Shown piece after piece: positions 1-5,645 of a DNA stretch of 5,830 nt (position 1 is the first letter of the stretch; the number at the start of each line of letters is the position of its first letter). The notes beneath the pieces were generated by a model, which ran no database searches, had not been told where the DNA came from, and saw only the letters and a list, made by a program, of their open reading frames with translations. The stretch comes from Dehalococcoidia bacterium. Lineage in GTDB: Bacteria > Chloroflexota > Dehalococcoidia > SHYD01 > SHYC01. The stretch is taken from contig JAENIT010000059.1 of the NCBI GenBank assembly GCA_016844365.1, forward strand, positions 1 to 5,830, written 5' to 3'. A program made the translations under genes and the position numbers.

Positions 1-1026
1 GTAGCTCAGGCGAGACAGGCCAAGGATGCCAGCGTTGGTGGCAATAATCAGAATAGTGGCCGCTAGCAGCGCGACCCAGGTTCCTGAGATGGCGCGGACA
101 CCTTCTGGCATCTTGCTGACAAGTCCCAATACTGGGTCATCGATCCATTTCTCCGCCAGCTCGGTAGTCCATACCCCTGACGGATCCTGGTAAACAGGCA
201 TAGCGCTCAGAGCGAGAGTGGAAATTAGCCCGAACATACCCAGCACGGTGATAACCACGAGGATAATGGAGCGGGGTATGTTCCTGCCGGGACTTCGGGT
301 CTCTTCGGCTAGATTGGACACCGTTTCGATGCCGGTGTAGGCGATCATAGAGACGGAGATGCCGAGCAACAGATTTCCCCAGGTGGGGGCAACGCCCCAG
401 TGAACGTTGGATATCAGGGTGTGTACGTTGAAGAGAGTGAAGAACCCTACAATAACAAGCAACGTCTGGGTCAATAGGTCCAGCAGTGCCAGGGTGATGT
501 TCAGCCACGCCGATTCCTTAACACCGGCCACATTCACGGCAGCCAGGGCTGCCACTACACCGATTCCGACGATGCTATTTAGAGGCCATACTTTAAGGAC
601 GGGAAGGAAGAAGGAGAGGTAGTTGGGGACTGCAAAAGCAGAGATTCCAATAGTAACTATATATCCCAGCATTAGGGACCAACCCGCCAGGAATCCCGCG
701 AGGTCGTTGAAAGCCCTTCGGGCGAAGGTGCTGGACCCCCCGGCCTCGGGGATAGCGGTGGCCCCCTCAGCGTAGGTGAGGGCGGTGCAGGCGAAAATCA
801 GGCCGGAGAAGATAAAGACCGCGGGGGTCAGTCCCAAGGCGTATAGGGCAGTTACCCCCAGGGCGTAGTAAATTGATGAGCCCACGTTACCATAGGCGCT
901 GGAGAAAAGGGCCGACACTCCTAGCACATGGTGAAGCCCTCGGTGGTGAAGCCGAGGCCTGCGGAAGAAAACATCTCCGGGGTGGCCCCCGGTATGCCGC
1001 TCTAAAGACGGGTTGGGCTCTGCCAA
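1..1026 (-). CDS. APC-superfamily amino acid permease, 3'-truncated by window edge
   Basis: An uninterrupted minus-strand frame of 342 codons leaves the window at base 1. It is a polytopic membrane protein, probably an amino acid/cation symporter. After a hydrophilic, Arg/His-rich N-terminus of about 33 residues come 'AYGNVGSSIYYALG' (44-57), an early helix with the unwound Gly-rich motif typical of APC transporters, then 'LTYAEG' and 'PEAGGSSTFARRAF'. The family hallmark 'AYTGIETVSNLAEETRSPGR' lies at 229-248, and the visible end reads 'TNAGILGLSRLSY'. No in-frame ATG precedes the first helix. I chose TTG at 1026-1024 because AAGGA sits 8 nt upstream in the 15-nt gap after the dedA stop. GTG at 927 would remove the hydrophilic tail and has a poorer Shine-Dalgarno sequence (GAGGG, 9 nt). 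Substrate cannot be named. The family is secure; the start is less so. Confidence 0.9.
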   Translation of the reverse strand, partial: MAEPNPSLERHTGGHPGDVFFRRPRLHHRGLHHVLGVSALFSSAYGNVGSSIYYALGVTALYALGLTPAVFIFSGLIFACTALTYAEGATAIPEAGGSSTFARRAFNDLAGFLAGWSLMLGYIVTIGISAFAVPNYLSFFLPVLKVWPLNSIVGIGVVAALAAVNVAGVKESAWLNITLALLDLLTQTLLVIVGFFTLFNVHTLISNVHWGVAPTWGNLLLGISVSMIAYTGIETVSNLAEETRSPGRNIPRSIILVVITVLGMFGLISTLALSAMPVYQDPSGVWTTELAEKWIDDPVLGLVSKMPEGVRAISGTWVALLAATILIIATNAGILGLSRLSY

Positions 1027-1034
1027 GCTATGGG

Positions 1035-1039
1035 TCCTT
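1035..1039 (-). promoter_or_regulatory. Ribosome binding site deciding the TTG start of the permease
   Basis: On the minus strand AAGGA is followed by 8 nt and then TTG (1026-1024). It lies wholly between the dedA stop (1044-1042) and the permease start. This supports the non-ATG start and translation from a shared dedA-permease transcript. Confidence 0.6.
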
Positions 1040-1041
1040 GC

Positions 1042-1689
1042 TCATTCAATTTTCCCTTCTTTGCGCAACCTCTTTCGAAAGAGGAAGAGGTATATGGCAA
1101 ACAACATGACTACTATTAAAATCGCGAAGACTGCGATGCTAACTGCTGGGTGAACTTGTAAGAGCTTTTTCAGTCCATCCAGCTCTCTCCCTGCCATATA
1201 CCCCAGGGCAAGAAATGATGCGGCCCATATCAGCGATCCTACACCAGTGTAAATCAAAAAGTCTCGATAGGGTATTTCAAAGGTCCCGGACAAGAGGGAA
1301 GTTACCACCCTTCCCCCAGGGATCAGGCGTCCGATAATAATGGCGAGGCCGCTGTGGTGCTGTAGCCAGCGCTCTATTGTGGCTACTCGCGAAGGGTTTA
1401 TGTGCACGTATTTACCGAAGCGGAGGATGATGGCGTGGCCTCCCTGTCGACCTAATAGGTAGGGAATTGAGGCCCCTACCAGACTAGCTATCTCTATAGA
1501 CAGGAGGGAAAAGGTGGGGCTGATCTGCCCCTTTGATATGTAATAGCCGATAATCATCAACAGTACGTCTCCCGAAATAGGTAGTGGTATCCCTGCTTCT
1601 TCTATGAATAACAGCCCTAATAGCAGGGGGTAGTTGTATGTAGCCAGGAGTTCTGTGATTGTGGCGTATAGATTGGTAAGGGAGTCCAT
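1042..1689 (-). CDS. dedA: DedA/VTT-domain membrane protein
   Basis: This is a 215-residue DedA (SNARE-associated/VTT domain) membrane protein, close to the usual family length. DedA proteins act in the cytoplasmic membrane; members are linked to lipid-carrier (undecaprenyl phosphate or phospholipid) flipping and proton-dependent homeostasis. Visible hallmarks are an N-terminal re-entrant-type segment 'EEAGIPLPISGD' (30-41) with acidic residues at 30, 31 and 41, 'GASIPYLLGRQGG' (72-84), and 'GRLIPGGR' (120-127). The Arg pair at 121 and 127 has the 6-residue spacing I recall for the essential arginines of E. coli YqjA. Two hydrophobic helices follow at about 148-166 and 183-204, then a basic tail (RKRLRK). 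The ATG start has no clear Shine-Dalgarno sequence. The permease follows after 15 nt, so the pair is probably co-transcribed. The specific substrate is unknown. Confidence 0.9.
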   Translation of the reverse strand: MDSLTNLYATITELLATYNYPLLLGLLFIEEAGIPLPISGDVLLMIIGYYISKGQISPTFSLLSIEIASLVGASIPYLLGRQGGHAIILRFGKYVHINPSRVATIERWLQHHSGLAIIIGRLIPGGRVVTSLLSGTFEIPYRDFLIYTGVGSLIWAASFLALGYMAGRELDGLKKLLQVHPAVSIAVFAILIVVMLFAIYLFLFRKRLRKEGKIE

Positions 1690-1717
1690 GTCACTTGGTG
1701 AGGTTGAGACAGGATGG

Positions 1718-1780
1718 TTAACGCCCTTCCTGTTTCCCTATGGTAGAATAACCACGCCTAGCGGTATTGAAGGGCGCTAA
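1718..1780. repeat. Imperfect inverted repeat in the hemQ-dedA gap
   Basis: TTAACGCCCTTC (1718-1729) and GAAGGGCGCTAA (1769-1780) are inverted repeats matching at 11 of 12 positions, separated by 39 nt. The spacer holds a minus-strand TATTCT (1750-1745) that could be the -10 of a dedA promoter, with a poor -35 (CTTCAA, 1772-1767) 16 nt upstream. A second near-inverted pair, CGCCTAGCG (1755-1763) and CGCGAGGCG (1806-1814), matches at 8 of 9 positions. It could be an operator, a hemQ 3' structure or chance. The promoter assignment is weak. Confidence 0.35.
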
Positions 1781-1834
1781 GAAAGAGCTAGAGACCAAGC
1801 TGTAGCGCGAGGCGTAGTCCCACATATAGGGCCT

Positions 1835-2530
1835 CTAGCCAAGGCTCCCCAAAATCTCCTCTAGGTCTGCGGCGACGCACGTAAATATGGGTGTGTCTCT
1901 GAGGGTGTAGGGCCTGGCCTTGCTCTCCCTCAGGTCCATAATTAGGTTAAGAAAGTCCTCTGGCTTGTCCGTCTCAAAGGCCAGGACAAATTCCGGATCG
2001 TCCAGACCATAGGAGTAGGTGGTGTTGATTCGGATCGACGGGTACTTGTGCCCAACCTGAAAGTGCTCGTTCATCATCTCCTGGCGAACGTCCTTGGGAA
2101 GCTGGTACCACTCGTTGGTCTTGACAAAGGGGTAGACAAATAGGTAGCGGGACCCTGTGGGTTTCACCCTAAGCCGGCTCCCCTCCTGTCCGGGATGGCG
2201 GTGGCTCTCAATATACATGGACCTGCGGGTCATGGCCAGGTAGGAGTGGGGTTGCGTAAGATAGCGGCCCAGCCCGGTGAAGTTTAGGCTGATGGCCAGC
2301 TCTTGGAGGTCTTCCAACCGTTGGCTGGCAGTCCACAACATCAAATCAACATCTCCCCTGGTGCCTTGAAGATTGTAGCTCTGTACCATAAGGCCATCGG
2401 GAGCTTCAGTGACAGCGGCCAGGAACTCATCCCTGTCCCGCTGCTTCTCCTCCAAAGGCAATCTTCGCCACTGGTTGTCCACCTTATAGAAGCTAAACTT
2501 TACGTACTGTCGCTGTCCCTGTTCCACCAT
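1835..2530 (-). CDS. hemQ: Coproheme decarboxylase HemQ / chlorite dismutase-family heme protein
   Basis: This 231-residue protein is full length for the chlorite-dismutase (Cld) superfamily. In the coproporphyrin-dependent pathway HemQ (ChdC) uses peroxide to decarboxylate coproheme III to heme b in the cytosol. The C-terminal ferredoxin-like half carries 'YPFVKTNEWY' (133-142), where Tyr133 and Lys137 match the catalytic Tyr and propionate-contacting Lys of HemQ. It also has 'NEHFQVGH' (154-161), where His156 fits the proximal heme ligand, 'GLDDPEFVLAFE' and 'YTLRDTPIFT'. The N-terminal half has 'GDVDLMLW'. The start is ATG at 2530; GAGGGAG (2549-2543) lies 12 nt upstream, a longish spacing. 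By remembered alignment the distal position falls in 'RINT' (167-170) near Ile168, so the distal Arg of true chlorite dismutases seems absent and HemQ is favoured. No other heme gene is in view. Confidence 0.88.
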   Translation of the reverse strand: MVEQGQRQYVKFSFYKVDNQWRRLPLEEKQRDRDEFLAAVTEAPDGLMVQSYNLQGTRGDVDLMLWTASQRLEDLQELAISLNFTGLGRYLTQPHSYLAMTRRSMYIESHRHPGQEGSRLRVKPTGSRYLFVYPFVKTNEWYQLPKDVRQEMMNEHFQVGHKYPSIRINTTYSYGLDDPEFVLAFETDKPEDFLNLIMDLRESKARPYTLRDTPIFTCVAADLEEILGSLG

Positions 2531-2554
2531 AACTGCTAGTGGCTCCCTCTATAT

Positions 2555-2584
2555 ATCATATCGATGCCAGTCTATAAAAATCGA
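2555..2584 (-). promoter_or_regulatory. Weak candidate hemQ promoter
   Basis: On the minus strand TATGAT (2560-2555) matches the -10 consensus at 5 of 6 positions. TCGATT (2584-2579), 18 nt upstream, matches -35 at only 3 of 6. The predicted start of transcription near 2548 would leave an approximately 18-nt leader beginning at the Shine-Dalgarno sequence. The AT-rich run here allows other registers. Confidence 0.3.
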
Positions 2585-2661
2585 GTTCCCCCATCCTTCG
2601 TCTAGGAATCCCTTTGCTGTGTTAACCCACGGTCTAGCCCCTCCCGAGAGCGGGCGTAAAT

Positions 2662-2757
2662 CTAAGTGGGGTATTCGGCCTGCACCAGAACCTGAGTGAT
2701 CTGAGGTCCCATAACTCTGAATTCCACAACCGTCACATTCTTAACTCGGTCGGTCAT
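2662..2757 (-). CDS. Possible small ORF, 31 codons, no recognised family
   Basis: ATG at 2757 opens a 31-residue frame ending in TAG (2664-2662). The peptide begins MTDRVKNVTVVEFRV and ends QVLVQAEYPT. Its alternating Val/polar pattern would suit a beta-strand protein. GAAGG sits 4 nt upstream, a usable if short Shine-Dalgarno spacing, and an in-frame TAA lies 12 nt before the ATG, so the ORF cannot extend upstream. It could be a genuine microprotein, a remnant of a longer gene or chance. No function is proposed. Confidence 0.3.
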   Translation of the reverse strand: MTDRVKNVTVVEFRVMGPQITQVLVQAEYPT

Positions 2758-2931
2758 ATTGCCTTCTTAATTTGCGGCTGGTGTCTCTGGTCATGGAGTT
2801 TGGGAAGAGTTTAGGCGCTCCTGACGCATGGTGTCTAGTTTTCACAATTAATTAAGTATAGCACCAAAACCTGGTGTTGCAAGATCAAATTGTAGCGCCG
2901 CGGAGGGGATGGGCTTGCGGGTTCAGTCGCG

Positions 2932-2952
2932 CGCTCAATGTCAATGTGAGCG
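2932..2952. repeat. Short inverted repeat upstream of the tRNA-Lys promoter
   Basis: CGCTCA (2932-2937) and TGAGCG (2947-2952) form a perfect 6-bp inverted repeat around a 9-nt spacer that also contains part of a tandem TCAATG. It ends 6 nt before the TTGACA hexamer of the tRNA-Lys promoter, where an activator or repressor could bind. Its length allows chance. Confidence 0.35.
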
Positions 2953-2958
2953 GGGAAG

Positions 2959-2987
2959 TTGACATTTGCCCCAAGTTTTGGTAGCTT
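2959..2987 (+). promoter_or_regulatory. Candidate sigma70 promoter for tRNA-Lys
   Basis: A perfect -35 TTGACA (2959-2964) is separated by 17 nt from a poor -10 TAGCTT (2982-2987; 3 of 6). The extended -10 dinucleotide TG (2979-2980) sits one base before the hexamer and may compensate. Transcription would start near 2994, about 43 nt before the mature tRNA end. Confidence 0.5.
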
Positions 2988-3036
2988 CCTACTAGCTTGT
3001 TTCTGAAATCTTGTAGGCGTGTAATAGACTTGCCAG

Positions 3037-3112
<76 letters not shown>

Positions 3113-3120
3113 TTCTTGTA

Positions 3121-3149
3121 TTCACAAACTTCACTTTGTATAGTATAAT
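3121..3149 (+). promoter_or_regulatory. Strong sigma70 promoter for tRNA-Leu
   Basis: TTCACA (3121-3126, 5 of 6 to TTGACA) and a perfect TATAAT (3144-3149) are separated by the ideal 17 nt. Transcription would start near 3156, about 30 nt before the tRNA-Leu 5' end. The promoter begins 8 nt after the tRNA-Lys CCA, so the two tRNAs need not share a transcript. Confidence 0.75.
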
Positions 3150-3185
3150 GCACACTATTAGTCAAAACACCGTGGGCTGTTGTGC

Positions 3186-3269
3186 GGGGAAGTGTCGGAA
3201 TCGGTAGACGAGCATGACTTAGGATCATGTGCCTGAAAAGGCGTGGGGGTTCGAGTCCCCCCTTCCCCA
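3186..3269 (+). tRNA. trnL: tRNA-Leu (anticodon UAG)
   Basis: This is a class II tRNA of 84 nt without CCA. The acceptor GGGGAAG (3186-3192) pairs perfectly with CTTCCCC (3262-3268), with discriminator A at 3269. The anticodon stem CATGA/TCATG holds loop CTTAGGA with TAG at 3220-3222. The long variable arm has a GCC/GGC stem with loop TGAAAA. The T arm is GGGGG-TTCGAGT-CCCCC. The next bases are GGG, so CCA must be added enzymatically. It decodes CUA and, by wobble, other CUN codons. Confidence 0.95.
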
Positions 3270-3288
3270 GGGTAAGCTGATGTTGAGG

Positions 3289-3328
3289 GGGGTTCAATGA
3301 GATAAGCCAAAATGCATGGGGTTCAATG
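3289..3328 (+). repeat. 11-nt direct repeat downstream of tRNA-Leu
   Basis: GGGGTTCAATG occurs at 3289-3299 and again at 3318-3328, 29 nt apart start to start. The GGGGTTC core also resembles the tRNA-Leu T arm, so these may be eroded partial copies of a tRNA end, iterated protein-binding sites, or chance. Confidence 0.35.
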
Positions 3329-3411
3329 GGAAGGCATTAGGAGGGGTGCCTCATTTGTTATTAGTTTCTTGAATTCGGCACCACAATACTTTCAGGAGGT
3401 ACGGAAGTGGT

Positions 3412-4398
3412 ATGGCGACTCTGCTCCAGGTAAAAGACCTAACAACCTATTTCTACACCGGCGACGGGGTAGTTAAGGCCGTAGATGGTATTTCGTACGA
3501 TCTCAATGAAGGGGAAACTCTGGCTATTGTGGGAGAGAGCGGGTGCGGAAAAAGCGTGGGCGCCATGTCCCTCTTACGGCTGATCCCAGATCCCCCAGGG
3601 AGGATCGTAAAGGGTGAGGTGATCTTTGAGGGAGAGGACCTGCTTAAGGTGGACGACGCCAGGATCAGGCAAATCCGAGGAAACCGTATAGCCATGATAT
3701 TCCAGGAGCCCATGACCTCCCTCAACCCAGTGCTCACCATTGGACGGCAGATCACAGAGTCCTTAGAGTTGCACATGGGGATGGACAAGGTCGCCTACAC
3801 AAGAAGGGCCGCCGAGTTGTTGCAAATGGTGGGTATACCGGAGGCCGAGACTCGGCTAAATGACTACCCCCACCAGTTCAGCGGCGGAATGCGCCAGAGG
3901 GTGATGATAGCCATGGCCCTTAGCTGTAATCCGAAGCTGCTCTTGGCCGATGAGCCTACCACGGCTCTCGACGTTACCATCCAGGCCCAGATCCTGGAGC
4001 TAGTACAGAAGCTGAGGAACGAATTTGGGAACGCGGTCATCCTCATAACCCACAACCTGGGAGTGGTGGCTCGCTACGCCGACCGGGTCAACGTTATGTA
4101 CGCGGGGAAGATCATAGAAACCGGGTCTGCAATGGAGGTGTACAAAAATCCTCGACACCCCTACACGCTGGGTCTTCTCCACTCAGTGCCAAGGTTGGAC
4201 GAGGCCCTTAAGGAGAAATTGGACCCCATTGAGGGGCTTCCACCAGACTTGGTGGACCTGCCCGCTGGGTGCCCCTTCCGGCCCCGATGTAAGTTTTCAG
4301 TAGATAAATGTGCGGTGGAGTACCCGCCATTCTTTCCTGTGATAGAGGGCCATTTGGCTGCGTGTTGGGTTGATGTAACCACAGGGAGACAGAGGTGA
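3412..4398 (+). CDS. dppD: Dipeptide/oligopeptide ABC importer ATP-binding protein, DppD/OppD type
   Basis: This 328-residue cytosolic ATPase powers peptide (or related nickel/solute) import with a DppF-type partner and two membrane subunits. All nucleotide-binding motifs are present: Walker A GESGCGKS (41-48), Q-loop Gln98 in '[10 protein letters not shown]', signature FSGGM (156-160), Walker B LLLADE (176-181) with Glu181, D-loop ALD (185-187) and switch His214. The family HPY tail motif is 'NPRHPYT' (246-252). The C-terminal domain keeps four cysteines (287, 293, 300, 318) in the CPFRPRC pattern, which in related proteins can hold an iron-sulfur cluster. ATG at 3412 follows AGGAGG (3394-3399) by 12 nt, with no better in-frame start. 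The partner ATPase begins 3 nt after the stop. No permease or binding-protein gene lies upstream, where the tRNAs are. Dpp versus Opp cannot be decided. Confidence 0.93.
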   Translation: MATLLQVKDLTTYFYTGDGVVKAVDGISYDLNEGETLAIVGESGCGKSVGAMSLLRLIPDPPGRIVKGEVIFEGEDLLKVDDARIRQIRGNRIAMIFQEPMTSLNPVLTIGRQITESLELHMGMDKVAYTRRAAELLQMVGIPEAETRLNDYPHQFSGGMRQRVMIAMALSCNPKLLLADEPTTALDVTIQAQILELVQKLRNEFGNAVILITHNLGVVARYADRVNVMYAGKIIETGSAMEVYKNPRHPYTLGLLHSVPRLDEALKEKLDPIEGLPPDLVDLPAGCPFRPRCKFSVDKCAVEYPPFFPVIEGHLAACWVDVTTGRQR

Positions 4399-4401
4399 TA
4401 T

Positions 4402-5400
4402 ATGACCACTAACGGAGGAACGCAAGAAAGGATCCTGGTGGATATCAAAAATCTTTATATGTACTTCCCTGTGACGAGGGGAGTGATCTTCCAGAAGCAT
4501 ATAGCGGATGTCAAGGCCGTTGATAATGTGAGCTTCTATGTGAAGCAGGGAGAAACCCTGGGGTTGGTTGGGGAAAGCGGTTGCGGTAAGACGACAACAG
4601 GGAGAGCTATTCTCCAGCTTATAAAGCCCACCGGGGGCGAGGTCAATTTCTGGGATACAGACACTAACAGCTATGTGGACCTGACCAAGATGCCTGGGGG
4701 CGCGCTCCGCAAGATGCGGCGTAAAATGCAGCTTATTTTCCAGGACCCCTACGGCTCCCTGAACCCCAGAATGTCCTGCGGCGACATAGTTAGTGAGCCA
4801 ATGGCTATCCACGGTTTGGCCAGCGGAAAGGAGCTGCGAGACCGTACTGACGAGCTTCTTACCATAGTGGGGCTGCATCCCTACATGGCGGATCGCTACC
4901 CCCACGAATTCAGTGGTGGTCAGAGGCAGCGTATCGGCATAGCCAGAGCGTTGGCCGTCAACCCAGACTTCATCGTTTGCGATGAGCCGGTTTCGGCCTT
5001 GGACGTCTCTATTCAGGCCCAGATTGTGAACCTGCTGGAGGAGCTCCAGGGCCGCTTCAACCTTACCTACCTGTTCATAGCCCACGACCTCTCAGTAGTG
5101 CGTCATATTAGCGACCGGGTAGCGGTGATGTATTTGGGCAAGGTAGCGGAGCTTACCGATCGCAACGAGATATACGAGAACCCACTTCATCCCTACACCA
5201 AGGCCCTACTGTCGGCGGTTCCCATCCCAGACCCGGTGGTGGAGTCCAAACGAGAGCGGATAATTCTCCAGGGCGACGTGCCTAGCCCACTGAGGCCTCC
5301 CGCCGGATGCCGATTCCACCCTCGTTGCCCCATTGCACTAGGGAGGGGCTGGGGAGGGTCGGCCTCCCTAGTAGCCGACCCCCACCTAACCTCTCCCTGA
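4402..5400 (+). CDS. dppF: Dipeptide/oligopeptide ABC importer ATP-binding protein, DppF/OppF type, with disrupted C-terminus
   Basis: This 332-residue frame is the second ATPase of the importer. Its core is intact: Walker A GESGCGKT (57-64), Gln114 in '[12 protein letters not shown]', signature FSGGQ (170-174), Walker B with Asp194-Glu195, SALD (198-201), His228 and HPY motif 'NPLHPYT' (260-266). ATG at 4402 is preceded by AGAGGTGAT, which overlaps the dppD stop, so translation is probably coupled. The tail starts normally as '[10 protein letters not shown]' (303-312). It then changes to a Gly/Ser/Pro-rich sequence ('LGRGWGGS...') encoded by a palindromic repeat, and stops at TGA 5398-5400. 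The expected third and fourth cysteines and the 'H-x-x-A-C' ending are missing. Nothing like them appears after the repeat. The ATPase may still work, but an iron-sulfur site or tail contact should be lost. A recent or tolerated C-terminal truncation is the likeliest reading. Confidence 0.88.
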   Translation: MTTNGGTQERILVDIKNLYMYFPVTRGVIFQKHIADVKAVDNVSFYVKQGETLGLVGESGCGKTTTGRAILQLIKPTGGEVNFWDTDTNSYVDLTKMPGGALRKMRRKMQLIFQDPYGSLNPRMSCGDIVSEPMAIHGLASGKELRDRTDELLTIVGLHPYMADRYPHEFSGGQRQRIGIARALAVNPDFIVCDEPVSALDVSIQAQIVNLLEELQGRFNLTYLFIAHDLSVVRHISDRVAVMYLGKVAELTDRNEIYENPLHPYTKALLSAVPIPDPVVESKRERIILQGDVPSPLRPPAGCRFHPRCPIALGRGWGGSASLVADPHLTSP

Positions 5401-5417
5401 AAGGGGGAGGGAGAGGC
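5337..5417. repeat. GC-rich palindromic repeat inserted in the 3' end of dppF
   Basis: Three inverted repeats are packed into about 80 bp. ACTAGGGAGG (5337-5346) pairs with CCTCCCTAGT (5363-5372) over 10 bp. GGGTCGGC (5356-5363) pairs with GCCGACCC (5374-5381) over 8 bp. CCTCTCCCT (5390-5398) pairs with AGGGAGAGG (5408-5416) over 9 bp. The first two overlap and cannot form together. Base composition is strongly purine/pyrimidine-blocked, unlike the neighbouring coding sequence. The left boundary coincides with the codon where dppF homology ends. It resembles dispersed non-coding REP/MITE-like elements; copy number cannot be judged from this window and no target-site duplication is evident. 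Confidence 0.7.
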
Positions 5418-5439
5418 TTTCTCTCCTCGAGAATATAAC

Positions 5440-5466
5440 AAGGGCCCCTCCACCGGAGGGGCCCTT
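5440..5466 (+). terminator. Hairpin terminator after dppF
   Basis: A perfect 12-bp stem, AAGGGCCCCTCC / GGAGGGGCCCTT, surrounds a 3-nt loop ACC. It is followed by AAATTTG rather than a long U run. It lies 40 nt after the dppF stop and probably ends the ATPase transcript. The weak tail lowers certainty about efficiency, and the symmetry means it could act on either strand. Confidence 0.7.
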
Positions 5467-5596
5467 AAATTTGTGGAAGGTTAGTCTGAGGCTGTGCGGC
5501 TCAGTACTCCCTCAGGCACTGTCGGACCATCTTTCACACCTACTTTTGCCCGTTGTCGGACTCGCATCGGGGTATTCTTCCATGCCTTCGTCGTCG

Positions 5597-5626
5597 TTGT
5601 TACCCCGCTTTCCCCTGTGCTATACT
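5597..5626 (+). promoter_or_regulatory. Extended -10 promoter of the right-edge gene
   Basis: TTGTTA (5597-5602, 4 of 6) lies 18 nt before TATACT (5621-5626, 5 of 6), which is preceded by TGC, the extended -10 motif. The predicted start near 5633 falls at the Shine-Dalgarno sequence, leaving a leader of only about 13 nt. The gap before it (5473-5596) shows no gene; it holds two copies of TGTCGGAC (5520-5527, 5554-5561). Confidence 0.5.
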
Positions 5627-5645
5627 GCCACCGAAGGCTAAATTG

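Larger units (their letters stand above)
2531..3036. other. Divergent intergenic region, about 0.5 kb
   Basis: This region separates the minus-strand hemQ group from the plus-strand tRNAs. I see no convincing gene apart from one 31-codon ORF (2662-2757, minus). It also holds the hemQ promoter candidate, a short AT-rich patch near 2843-2860 (TTCACAATTAATTAAG), a small stem CACCA/TGGTG (2863-2877), and the inverted repeat and promoter upstream of tRNA-Lys. There is no sign of a decayed transposase or second RNA gene. Confidence 0.6.

Noticed and set aside
137..508. 123-codon minus-strand frame
   Set aside because: It lies in another frame inside the APC permease; its His/Arg-rich product has no membrane character, while the permease frame is clearly coding.
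972..974. ATG that could start a different permease N-terminus
   Set aside because: It is out of frame and reaches TAG after 17 codons; using it would require a frameshift, whereas TTG at 1026 needs none.
873..1109. 78-codon plus-strand frame
   Set aside because: It overlaps the dedA end and the permease start on the opposite strand, and has no ribosome binding site or recognisable motif.
2643..2655. CCCGAGAGCGGG stem as terminator of the small ORF
   Set aside because: Only four GC pairs and no T-rich tail on either strand.
3371..3382. GAATTCGGCACC, similar to an EcoRI cDNA-adaptor sequence
   Set aside because: The match to the adaptor fails after GGCAC and the flanks continue naturally into the dppD leader; coincidence is more likely than vector contamination.
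4297..5085. 262-codon minus-strand frame antisense to dppF
   Set aside because: It is the shadow of strongly conserved ATPase motifs on the plus strand; the product resembles the familiar spurious ABC-antisense translations.
5193..5453. 86-codon minus-strand frame through the repeat and terminator
   Set aside because: Its length comes from repeat sequence and the antisense of dppF; there is no start context or family resemblance.
5520..5561. Two TGTCGGAC direct repeats
   Set aside because: At 8 nt and two copies they are too short to distinguish from chance; there is no further unit for an array.
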